The position numbers were made by a program, and so were the translations under genes. Positions 46,155-54,758 of a stretch of 64,000 bases of DNA are shown in pieces. The stretch is from Chloroflexota bacterium. Its GTDB lineage: Bacteria; Chloroflexota; Ktedonobacteria; Ktedonobacterales; Ktedonobacteraceae. The DNA lies in contig VBHI01000226.1 in NCBI GenBank assembly GCA_005881495.1, positions 1 to 64,000 of the forward strand, in the 5' to 3' direction. Below the pieces are notes generated by a model that saw only the letters and a list, made by a program, of their open reading frames with translations, was not told the DNA's origin and searched no databases. Each line of letters starts with the position of its first letter. Positions within the stretch are counted from its first letter, which is position 1.

Positions 46155-48053
46155 ATGAGCACATCTTTATCCTCTTTCAGCAAATACCGGGCTGCGGCAA
46201 TCCAATATGAACCGATACTAGGCGAGAAAGAGAAGAATGTGACCACTCTTCTCCACCTCGTAGAAGAGGCCGCCCAACACGAAGCACGCCTCATCGTGTT
46301 GCCAGTCGAACCCATCCCTGGTCCCACAACCGGCCGCTTTCAGCACATTGCTACCAGCTATGGTTGTTTTATCGCCATCAGCCTGCCTGAAGTAGACCCC
46401 TCCACAGAAGTCTATTACAACAGCATGGCCCTGATCGGGCCTGAAGGATTGATCGGCACCTATCGTAAAATCCACTCCTACATGTCAGACTCTCGTTGGG
46501 CACGCGATGGAGACCTGGGCATGCCGGTATGGGAGACACCGCTGGGCCGTCTTGCCGCTCTGATCTGTATGGACGCCGAATTCTTCGAATCAGCGCGCAT
46601 TCCTGCCTTACATGGCGCAGATGTGCTCCTCTTCCCCACAAACTGGTTGGACGAAAATTCCCCCAGCGGCATCTGGATGGCTCGTGCATTTGAAAACGGT
46701 GTCTACTTCATTGGCGCGAACCGCTATGGCAGCGAGCGCGGCACACAATTTAGCGGAGGTAGCTGCATCCTGAATCCTGATGGTTCCATTCAAGCGTATC
46801 TCGATAACGGTGAAGGAATCGTCTATGGCGAAATTGATCTCAGCCAGTGCCGCGATAAAAGCTGGGGACCCAGCAAAGATGAACCGTGGGGAAATTGCCT
46901 CGCTGACCGTCGCCCCTCCGAGTACGTAACGATCACAAACAATACCTATCTCTGGGAGCCTTTGCGTTATCATAGCCTGTATGAACTGGGCGAGTTGCCA
47001 CCTGGGCAGCTCTCATGCGTCGCGATTATCCAGACCAATCTACAAGAATGGTGGACACAAGCAGCTAGCCCCAATGCAACACAAACATTGCGCAGCGTTG
47101 TGCAAACTCTCATCATTGACCATGATCCGGCACGCCCCGATGTACTGGTACTACCTGAATTGATACTACCAGGACCGGTCACATCCAACGCTGACGAGAA
47201 TATCATCGCCCATTTTCAAAATGGGGCCATTGTACTCCCTGGTCCAGAAACCTCCGCCCTGGTAGAACTCGCCAACGAACTGCAAATTAGCCTGGTCATT
47301 GGAGTAGCCGAGCGGGTAAACGAACCCGTCCCAACCTACTACAATACTATCCTGCTCATCGACCCCGAAGGCATATATGGCACGTATCGCAAGCTCCACC
47401 TGACGGCTAAAGATCGCCTCTGGGCAAGCCCTGGCAATCTTGGCTTGCCTACCTTTGATACTCCCACAGGTCGCATCGGGCTGGCAACCGGCTATGATGT
47501 TCTCTTTCCAGAAACATTGCGCGTCCTGGCAGGGCAAGGGGCCGACCTGGTGTGTGCACCCGCGCTACTCAATTTCCCAGATCCTATTGGCCTACCACCT
47601 TCCAGCATTCGCTACCACCGCCCAGTTGCTCCAGAGGACTTTGATCCAACCCATTATCTCATCTGGCGTGTGCGGGCCGCCGAGCACAATGTCTACCTGG
47701 CTTTGGCAAATTGGAGCGGCCAATGGCATAGTATGAGGGCCAATGGCAACAGTGGTATCTTCTCACCCTCCTGTGCCACCTTCCCCTGGTCAGAGGTCAT
47801 CGACGACGAGGGCGAACTAACCCTGACGATGATGACTATCGACACGCGCGAGCAACGCACAGGTCGTCGTTCTTCCACTCACCCTCTTAACTATGCTCCT
47901 GGTGATGTAGCAGGCTCTTTAACTGGGGAGCTTGCTTATGATATTCGCGATAGTATCCCCGGCAACGTGGTACGCAGCAAACCCTTGTTGCGCAAACGCA
48001 TACCGTACTGGTACCTTGACCTGGTTAAAAAAGATCTCCAATCGCTAATTTGA
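46155..48053 (+). CDS. Tandem nitrilase-superfamily (carbon-nitrogen hydrolase) protein
   Basis: A 632-residue protein made of two nitrilase folds. Domain 1 (residues 8-275): LIVLPVEPIPGPTTG, the Lys of GTYRKIHSYM and the nucleophile Cys in ALICMDAEFFE; the usual PE dipeptide reads PVE, moving the Glu by one position. Domain 2 (about 300-610): VLVLPELILPG has the Glu, GTYRKLHLTAKD the Lys, but GLATGYDVLFPET has Gly where the family has Cys. One half may be catalytic and the other structural, or neither. GGGAG lies 6 bases before ATG 46155. The SDR gene follows after 16 bases. Confidence 0.88.
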   Translation: MSTSLSSFSKYRAAAIQYEPILGEKEKNVTTLLHLVEEAAQHEARLIVLPVEPIPGPTTGRFQHIATSYGCFIAISLPEVDPSTEVYYNSMALIGPEGLIGTYRKIHSYMSDSRWARDGDLGMPVWETPLGRLAALICMDAEFFESARIPALHGADVLLFPTNWLDENSPSGIWMARAFENGVYFIGANRYGSERGTQFSGGSCILNPDGSIQAYLDNGEGIVYGEIDLSQCRDKSWGPSKDEPWGNCLADRRPSEYVTITNNTYLWEPLRYHSLYELGELPPGQLSCVAIIQTNLQEWWTQAASPNATQTLRSVVQTLIIDHDPARPDVLVLPELILPGPVTSNADENIIAHFQNGAIVLPGPETSALVELANELQISLVIGVAERVNEPVPTYYNTILLIDPEGIYGTYRKLHLTAKDRLWASPGNLGLPTFDTPTGRIGLATGYDVLFPETLRVLAGQGADLVCAPALLNFPDPIGLPPSSIRYHRPVAPEDFDPTHYLIWRVRAAEHNVYLALANWSGQWHSMRANGNSGIFSPSCATFPWSEVIDDEGELTLTMMTIDTREQRTGRRSSTHPLNYAPGDVAGSLTGELAYDIRDSIPGNVVRSKPLLRKRIPYWYLDLVKKDLQSLI

Positions 48054-48069
48054 AGGAGACACATAGCTT

Positions 48070-48834
48070 ATGAGGTTAGCAGATAAAGTTGCGATTATCA
48101 CCGGTGCCGCGAGCGGCATGGGCAGGTATGCGGCCGAACTATTTGCCAGTGAAGGAGCCAGTGTTGTGATCACAGACATTGCCGAAAAAGAGGGTGAGGA
48201 GATCGCCAGGGCTATTCGTGACAATGGTGGCAGGGCCATATTTGTGAAGGCAAATGTCGCCAACGAGGATGAGGTCAAACACATGGTCAACGCTGCTATC
48301 GACGCCTTTGGGCGCGTGGATGTCCTCTATAATAATGCTGGCATCATGCCCGCGGAGGACGGCAGTGTGACGGATATAAGCGAGGGCATCTGGGATAGAA
48401 TCATGGATATCAACCTCAAAAGCGCCTTTCTCTGTTCCAAATACACCATTCCTCACATGATAAAACAGGGCAAAGGCTCCATCATCAACGTGGCCTCATT
48501 TGTCGCCTTTATGGGCTGTAGCGTCCCACAAGATGCCTACACAGCCTCCAAAGGTGGTATGTTGTCGCTCACCAAATCCTTCGCCGTGCAATATGGCCGT
48601 CATGGCATACGCTGCAATGCAATTTGCCCTGGCCCTATCGAGACTCCACTGTTGCGAGTCCTCTGGACGAATGAAGAGGCCCGTGATCTGCGGCTCAATC
48701 GTATTCCGCTAGGCCGCTTCGGGGAGGCAAAAGATATTGTTTATATGGCACTCTACCTGGCTTCCGATGAATCCTCGTGGACAACGGGCGCATGGCTCAT
48801 GGTCGATGGCGGTATTTCATCAAACTATTTTTAA
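48070..48834 (+). CDS. Classical short-chain dehydrogenase (SDR)
   Basis: A 254-residue SDR. Cofactor motif TGAASGMG, NADH-type Asp in VVITDIAEKEG, the NNAG motif, then the catalytic Ser, Tyr and Lys in VASFVAFMG and YTASKGG. The C-terminal ending SWTTGAWLMVDGG is typical of 3-oxoacyl-type and sugar-alcohol SDRs. AAGGAG lies 11 bases before the ATG, in the 16-base gap after the nitrilase gene, so the two are one operon; the substrate is unknown. Confidence 0.93.
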   Translation: MRLADKVAIITGAASGMGRYAAELFASEGASVVITDIAEKEGEEIARAIRDNGGRAIFVKANVANEDEVKHMVNAAIDAFGRVDVLYNNAGIMPAEDGSVTDISEGIWDRIMDINLKSAFLCSKYTIPHMIKQGKGSIINVASFVAFMGCSVPQDAYTASKGGMLSLTKSFAVQYGRHGIRCNAICPGPIETPLLRVLWTNEEARDLRLNRIPLGRFGEAKDIVYMALYLASDESSWTTGAWLMVDGGISSNYF

Positions 48835-48948
48835 CCCCTTTCCAATGAGGAACCGTTGTTTACCTCGACACTGATTTATAATATAATGATCAAGGTTGGT
48901 TAACTTCGTCACATTTTATAAATATCATCACTAGAAGGAGCAGATAAC

Positions 48949-49299
48949 ATGGACCAAACAACCACAGACCAAATAACCGCCGCAATGGCAAGTTTTGGGC
49001 TGATTGCCGGGATTATCGGAATAGTCTCAATCGTTTTTGCCGTCATCGTCTGGTGGAGAATATTCTCCAAAGCGGGATACAATGGAGCGCTAAGCCTGCT
49101 GATGTTCATTCCCATAGCAAACCTAGTCATGATCCTGATCCTCGCCTTTGCCGAGTGGCCCATTTATGCCGAGCTTAATCAGCTCCGGATGATGAGAGGT
49201 CAACAATTCCCGCCAAATCAACCCTATCCTCAAAATCCGCAGTATCCTCAAAATCCGCAGTATCCTCAAACGCCGCAAAACCCTCAGTACCGCGGATAA
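48949..49299 (+). CDS. Small membrane protein with a Pro-Gln-rich repeat tail
   Basis: A 116-residue protein with two hydrophobic helices (about residues 16-36 and 46-68) and a short conserved-looking loop (FSKAGYNGALSLLMFIPIAN), as in small DUF membrane proteins of the DUF5684-like type. The tail from residue 85 repeats PQNPQYPQ, encoded by tandem copies of TATCCTCAAAATCCGCAG at 49226-49280. AAGGAG precedes the ATG by 10 bases. Confidence 0.78.
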   Translation: MDQTTTDQITAAMASFGLIAGIIGIVSIVFAVIVWWRIFSKAGYNGALSLLMFIPIANLVMILILAFAEWPIYAELNQLRMMRGQQFPPNQPYPQNPQYPQNPQYPQTPQNPQYRG

Positions 49300-49309
49300 G
49301 CAAAACCAG

Positions 49310-49358
49310 CTGTAGGGGCCCAATAATGATCTTAAACAGCATAATTGTGCCCCTACAG
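49310..49358. terminator. Inverted repeat between convergent genes
   Basis: Arms CTGTAGGGGCCCAATAATG (49310-49328) and the near-complement at 49340-49358 pair over about 19 bases with three mismatches. The right arm overlaps the last codons of the MFS gene. The arm contains GTAGGGGC, also found in the dispersed repeats near 60.9 and 63.0 kb. Confidence 0.55.
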
Positions 49359-50651
49359 GGTTTGCACTACCTCAGCTATGTGAGGCGCATTCCGTACATG
49401 TGGATTGAGTGTAACCACTATTGCCAGCACGAGTTGTGGGATAGCGAGCACCACCACCGTAGCAATAGGGCCTATTACCTGGAGCAAAACTCCTGTCAGA
49501 GCCAGGCCAATAGGTTGACTGCCAAAGGCGATCAGGCGAAAGACGCTGTTCACCCTCCCCTGCAGACGATCCGGGATCAAGGCAAGCCGGTAACTAAACT
49601 GCACCATCATATAGACTGGCACCACTACAAAGCCCACAAGGTTAGCCACTAACAGGACCCATGGATTAAAGGCGAAAGCATACAGTATCCACCCCAGTAC
49701 CCAGAGCCACGTTGTGCCGATCATCAACTGCCCAAAACTGAAACGCTTCTGCAGCGGAACCACCAGTAAGGCTCCGACGACGCTGCCAATACCCCCCCCA
49801 GCGAAAATGAGGCCCGTCACCACATTCGATGCATGCAAGTCCTTCGCCAATATGATAATAATCAGCACATAGCCTGAACAAGGCGTGATCAGGCCAAATG
49901 TCAGCACTGCAATGAAACGCACCAGCGGATTATGCCAGAGCCAGGACATACCCTCACCTATCTCAGTCCATAGTTTCCGTGGTTCGACATCTCTCTTTTC
50001 CTGAAACTCCGTTTTGATGAAAAACAGTGAGATAGCTGAGACTGCGTAGGAGATGCCATCGGCGAGAAACGGGATGGACCTGCCGATACCATACAGGATG
50101 GGGCCAAGGGCCGGACCAACGACACTCGATACTGAGTACAGAACCTCATTCTGTGCCACGGCGGCGGGTAGCTGCTCCTTCGACACAACCTGGGGTAGGC
50201 AGGCCGTCTCTGCCAGGTTAAAAAAGACAAAGAGCGTCCCCTCAACCAACGAGACCGCATAGAGTTGCAGATATGTCAGATGGCCAAAAGCGAGGGCCAG
50301 CGGAATACTGCTCAGGGCAATAGCTCGACCTATGTCACAGATGATCATGACACGCTTGCGATCCCAACGATCAATCAGCGCACCGGCAGGCAGGCAAAAA
50401 AGTGCAAAGGGCAACCCACGTAGAGCCGTCATTAAGCCGGTCTGTGCCGGCGAGTTCGTCAACGCGAGAATGAGTAGCGGAAACGCAACCAGCGAGACCT
50501 GCGAACCCACAGAGGACACAGCCTGGCCGCTTATCAGTAAGAGAAAATCACGGTTGCGCCATAATGGTTTTGTTGGACGTTGTTTTGGTGCAGCCACCAC
50601 TTCTACGTCAAGAAACTGTTCTTCTTGCAGCTTATCAGGTACATTTGACAT
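49353..50651 (-). CDS. MFS exporter (EntS-like)
   Basis: A 432-residue, 12-helix major facilitator of the enterobactin-exporter-like branch. The N-terminal cytoplasmic stretch (residues 1-30) is followed by FLLLISGQAVSSVGSQVSL in helix 1, then the MFS loop 2-3 motif PAGALIDRWDRKRVMI and the C-terminal half beginning near residue 215 (WLWHNPLVRFIAVLTFG). It likely exports a lipophilic or siderophore-like compound; no siderophore or antibiotic synthesis gene is nearby. The ribosome site before the ATG is a weak GGGGG. Confidence 0.88.
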   Translation of the reverse strand: MSNVPDKLQEEQFLDVEVVAAPKQRPTKPLWRNRDFLLLISGQAVSSVGSQVSLVAFPLLILALTNSPAQTGLMTALRGLPFALFCLPAGALIDRWDRKRVMIICDIGRAIALSSIPLALAFGHLTYLQLYAVSLVEGTLFVFFNLAETACLPQVVSKEQLPAAVAQNEVLYSVSSVVGPALGPILYGIGRSIPFLADGISYAVSAISLFFIKTEFQEKRDVEPRKLWTEIGEGMSWLWHNPLVRFIAVLTFGLITPCSGYVLIIIILAKDLHASNVVTGLIFAGGGIGSVVGALLVVPLQKRFSFGQLMIGTTWLWVLGWILYAFAFNPWVLLVANLVGFVVVPVYMMVQFSYRLALIPDRLQGRVNSVFRLIAFGSQPIGLALTGVLLQVIGPIATVVVLAIPQLVLAIVVTLNPHVRNAPHIAEVVQTL

Positions 50652-51358
50652 GAGTTATACCCCCTATAAAGAATATGTACAACGATTTTTATATGGGTAA
50701 ATGGAATATGAGAAAACACACTTAGGAATATAGTAAAAAGTTTGTAAGTTGGGCTGACTTCCCTGGCTCTCTGAAAACAAAAAACCGCCGCAGGCACGAG
50801 GACAGGGAGTGCCCCTTACGGCGATACACCCGAGGATAGAAGCGAGGAAGATACGTTTGCTGGTCAATGAGAAGGCGAACAGAAGATACTACTCGCAGTT
50901 GCGGGCGGTACCCGTGTGCGGGTAGATGCTTATGATAGCGCCACTTCCTGCCGCATAGGCCCGGCGTGATCGCCTACGCGGCTAAGTCGCTCATTTGGAT
51001 GAAGTGAAGGATATACATCGTGTTGCTGACCAGTATAAGTACAGCACAGCGTCTCGCTGCACGGCGTACTATCGATTATCTAACAATAGCATAGTAACAC
51101 GCAAGCTAAGATCATGTCAATGGCAGACTGAATAATCTCTTCAGGAGTAATGGGTAAAAATGGCTGCTGCGCTTTTGTGACTTCAGCACCTACTATCGCT
51201 GACGTAATAATAACCGGCTGCATGAGAAACCGCCCTCTTTTGTACCGAAAAAGTGACAAACAGCGGAAGTTTGTATATACTATCCTTAGTAACATACAAA
51301 ATCATACATATTGCGAACAGGTAGAGAGAATAGCCCAAACCAGGCACCGAGGGACCCA
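50652..51358. other. Intergenic region with GC-rich inverted repeats
   Basis: No gene is supported. From about 50780 to 51070 there are several short GC-rich stems, for example CCCGTGTGCGGG near 50931-50942 and CGCCTACGCGGC near 50971. Minus-strand frames here have no ribosome sites. It may hold a structured RNA or the promoters of the divergent MFS and kinase genes. Confidence 0.35.
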
Positions 51359-54300
51359 TTGAAAGCAAAAATAAACGATGTGCTCACTCGTGAATATTTG
51401 CAAAAGCTGGGCCGGCAAAACTACATAGCTACAACCATCTTTGTAGTGTTAGCTACCATCTCTATTTTCTGGTCTCTCTTTCACATCGGCGGCGATCAAG
51501 GCTTAATGCGTCTATCGAACATCATGTACCCCCTATCTTCAATGATTGGCGCTATCTGGGCCTTAATCACCGCCTACAGAGCGCGCCGCGGCCCTCTGCA
51601 CCTGGAACGGCATTACCAGTTGGCCTGGCTCCTTGTCGGTTTAGGCTTGCTGGCGAATTGTTTTGGTGGTATCTATTTTACGTATCTCCAGTTAAAAGGC
51701 GTCTCAGACACAGTACCCTCCCCTGGCGATATCGGGTTTACCCTTTTCTATCCGCTCACGTTTGTCGCGCTACTCATTATGCCCTCAGCCATTCCCTTCC
51801 GTAAGCGGATAGCTCTCGATTCAGTAATTACGACACTCTGCATTCTGGGGGTAAGCTGGTTTTTTTTCATCAGTACAGTATTTATGGCCAATAAAAATGC
51901 CAATGAATCGCTCTATACGTTTTTCGTTACACTATCCTACCCTTTTTGGGATATGCTGCTTATACTTGCCGTAGTATTACTTGTTCAGCGGCGCACGGAA
52001 CCTGTCCTCCGCACTTCTCTGCTCATCTTTACCATCGGTATCCTCTGCCAAATCTGGGCTGATATTGGATATGCGTATACCCTGGCAATTGGCACGTATT
52101 ACACAGGCATGATCTTTATCGACCCGTTCTGGTTTATAGGATTTTTTCTGTTTGGCCTCGCGGCCCTCTATCAATATTCTGCACTCGCGTACCGGGCATA
52201 CAATGGACAGACACTCCCTGACCAGGTAGCTGTGCAGAGAGAAACAGAACTATTTCGTCAAGGTAAAAAATTACAGCGCCGCAATGTATTACTGCAAAGT
52301 ACGTTGATCTACGTTCCGCTCGCCGTTTTACTCATATTGACGATTTATAGCGCGGTTAGTGATAACTCACTCCATAGCGATCGAACATTCTTTATGGTAA
52401 TCCTCACCGCTATTGTTGGTATCCTGGTCGCAGTTCGCTATTTAATCACCACTCTTGAGAATGAAGTTCTTCTGCGAGAGCGAGAGCAGAGCCGCCAGGA
52501 GGCTGAGCACCTGCGACTCCTGGGGACAGAGCTTTCCAATATTCTTGAACTCGACGAACTTCTTGAACACATCGTCAAGATAGCTACTTCTGACCTTGGC
52601 TTTGATGCTTCTCTACTCATTCTCATCGACAAGGACGATCATCCACTCTATGCACAATCTCGTCTCATTATCCATGCCGCTACATCTTCCTCATCAGAGT
52701 CTATCACATGGCGACTCGAGGACACGGATCTTCCGCACAATATACTGCTTCTAGAGACCGAAAAAGATGTGACCTGGATAGCACACAACATTGAGCTGCC
52801 GTCAGAGGTAGAGAAATGGCACCAGGAACAAAACATTTTCACAACGCTCTTTATGCCTTTGATCTACCAGGGGAAACATTTAGGTAGTTTAGGTTTTGCC
52901 AGCCGCACTGAAAAACATTTTAGCGAGCATGACAAAACGCTTGCGAAAGCGTACGCGGAACAGGTCGCTCCGAATATCGAACACACACGTCTCTACCAAC
53001 TATCATGTGAACAAGAGGTTATTGCGAAGTCGATGGCAAATATTGCAGCACGTCTAAACGCGGCCGCCGTAGAGCCATTCGAAATTCAAGAGCTCATTTG
53101 CACCGAGGCTGCCACTGCTCTGCGTGCTGACTATGCGTTACTTTATGGCATAGCAAATGGTGGCACACTCATACCACTTGCTCTCTATGCAGACGATCAT
53201 GAGCCTCCTACGACACTGAGCGACTGGCCACCAATCTATCAAAACGAATACGAAGCACAGGCTCTTACGGAGCTACAGCCGCTATTGATGCAATTCAATG
53301 TTCCCCGGTATAATAAAGCCCTGGCTATACCCGCCATTTCCTCGCGCTTAAAAATAACTGGCTCTTATCCAACATATACTGCATCCAGGGAGATCATCAA
53401 TGGCTTTCCCACCTCGTTCCTACGAGAAATGCTTGTACAGCGTTCTGTGCATTCAGCCATTTTTGCCCCGTTAATTTCCGGCGGAGATCCTCTTGGCTTG
53501 CTCATACTGGCTCGTTCTCTGCCACCAGGCACTCATGAAAAGCACGCGTTAACTAGCGTTGAATTGCTCCCGGCACAAGATTTCGCTGAACAAGCGGTTG
53601 TTGCGTTGACAAACGCGCAACTCTATCAGAGGCAGCGTGAGGCCAATCGCCGCCTGCAAGAGGTTGACCAGCTCAAAGATCAGTTTATGATGACCGCGTC
53701 CCATGAATTGCGTACGCCGTTGACTGCCGTCCAGGGATATATTGAGCTGATGGCACAGTACGGTGAAACGCTGCCGGCTGAGCAACGCAAGGAATTTCTG
53801 CAAAAAGCCCGCCGAAGTTGTGAGGAACTGGTCGTGCTCCTTGATAATGTCATGGATATCAGCCGTCTGGAGATGGAGGCCGGTATTCACCCTGTCCATT
53901 TAGAGTCGGTATCCGTGCAAGCCATGATTACTAGTGTGCTCAATCTCATTGAGCCTCAGTTGACGCAGGAACAACGCGAAGTTCACCTTGACATCCCGGC
54001 CCGACTGAACATAAGAGCAGACGAGGGGCAACTACGCCAGGTGCTCGTCAATATTAGCGTCAATGCCTTAAAATATTCGCCACCACGTTCACCGATTGTC
54101 TTCACTGCACGTGCCATCTTTGATCACGGACGTTATGTCGTTATCAGCGTGAGGGATAGAGGCCTGGGCATTGCGCCGCAGCATCAAGCACGCATCTTTA
54201 AGCGTTTTGTGCGCCTGGAAAGAGACATTAATAGCCCCATACGTGGTTCCGGCCTGGGTCTCTATATCTCTCGCCGCCTGATCGAGGCAATGGAGGGGAA

Positions 54301-54373
54301 AATATGGATCGAGAGTAGCGGTGTTCCCGGAGAAGGCTCCACCTTTCACATTCAACTGCCAATGGCTGATTAG
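51359..54373 (+). CDS. Large membrane sensor histidine kinase (multi-helix, GAF, HisKA, HATPase)
   Basis: A 1,004-residue kinase. Residues 1-370 hold about ten hydrophobic helices (a sensor of unknown ligand). A GAF domain follows at about 400-540 and a second GAF-like domain at about 575-750. The phospho-acceptor helix QFMMTASHELRTPLTAVQGY contains the catalytic His, then the N-box ISVNALKYS, G1 DRGLGIAPQH and G2 GSGLGLYISRRLIE of the ATPase domain. The frame opens at 51311 (TTG), but the TTG at 51359 is favoured because GAGGGA lies 4-5 bases upstream. No cognate regulator is adjacent. It is not part of an operon. Confidence 0.9.
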   Translation: MKAKINDVLTREYLQKLGRQNYIATTIFVVLATISIFWSLFHIGGDQGLMRLSNIMYPLSSMIGAIWALITAYRARRGPLHLERHYQLAWLLVGLGLLANCFGGIYFTYLQLKGVSDTVPSPGDIGFTLFYPLTFVALLIMPSAIPFRKRIALDSVITTLCILGVSWFFFISTVFMANKNANESLYTFFVTLSYPFWDMLLILAVVLLVQRRTEPVLRTSLLIFTIGILCQIWADIGYAYTLAIGTYYTGMIFIDPFWFIGFFLFGLAALYQYSALAYRAYNGQTLPDQVAVQRETELFRQGKKLQRRNVLLQSTLIYVPLAVLLILTIYSAVSDNSLHSDRTFFMVILTAIVGILVAVRYLITTLENEVLLREREQSRQEAEHLRLLGTELSNILELDELLEHIVKIATSDLGFDASLLILIDKDDHPLYAQSRLIIHAATSSSSESITWRLEDTDLPHNILLLETEKDVTWIAHNIELPSEVEKWHQEQNIFTTLFMPLIYQGKHLGSLGFASRTEKHFSEHDKTLAKAYAEQVAPNIEHTRLYQLSCEQEVIAKSMANIAARLNAAAVEPFEIQELICTEAATALRADYALLYGIANGGTLIPLALYADDHEPPTTLSDWPPIYQNEYEAQALTELQPLLMQFNVPRYNKALAIPAISSRLKITGSYPTYTASREIINGFPTSFLREMLVQRSVHSAIFAPLISGGDPLGLLILARSLPPGTHEKHALTSVELLPAQDFAEQAVVALTNAQLYQRQREANRRLQEVDQLKDQFMMTASHELRTPLTAVQGYIELMAQYGETLPAEQRKEFLQKARRSCEELVVLLDNVMDISRLEMEAGIHPVHLESVSVQAMITSVLNLIEPQLTQEQREVHLDIPARLNIRADEGQLRQVLVNISVNALKYSPPRSPIVFTARAIFDHGRYVVISVRDRGLGIAPQHQARIFKRFVRLERDINSPIRGSGLGLYISRRLIEAMEGKIWIESSGVPGEGSTFHIQLPMAD

Positions 54374-54376
54374 TAT

Positions 54377-54550
54377 TTACTTTTTCTCTTTTTCCGCGGC
54401 TGCCGCAGTCGCCTCAGCCTGTTTTTTCACGAGTAAGGGAGCATGTTGCTCACAAAAAAGAAATTTTCGCCCGCCCGGCAGCAGCTGCGCATAGGCAGCC
54501 GGCTCCCCGCAGGTATCACAACGCCCAACATGAGTCTTGACGGCTTTCAT
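54377..54550 (-). CDS. Small zinc-ribbon protein (57 residues)
   Basis: Begins MKAVKTHVGRCDTCGEPA and has a second metal pair in FCEQHAP, giving C-x2-C...C-x2-H zinc-ribbon spacing. A Lys/Ala/Glu-rich tail of about 15 residues follows. AGAGGA lies about 9 bases before the ATG. It lies on the minus strand, 208 bases past the stop of the CHAT-Clp gene and convergent with the kinase gene. Small ribbons of this kind resemble ones that bind RNA or ribosomes, but the role is unknown. Confidence 0.72.
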   Translation of the reverse strand: MKAVKTHVGRCDTCGEPAAYAQLLPGGRKFLFCEQHAPLLVKKQAEATAAAAEKEKK

Positions 54551-54758
54551 GAAACATATTCCTCTTGAATGTTTATGGTATTGAACAGGACATGCAGAAG
54601 TGTAGTCGGTCCAATCAAATGTATGTTCTTCTACAATTTATCATATCACAAAGTGACCTCCATCATTGACTACACTTGCCTTCAAGTCTTACATAAGACA
54701 AGGAAAGAATCTTCTCTATTTACCGACAAGTTTGTGTAAACAACGTTCTCCATCCCGC

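Noticed and set aside
50780..51070. SRP RNA, tmRNA or RNase P RNA
   Set aside because: None of the conserved cores of these RNAs was found.
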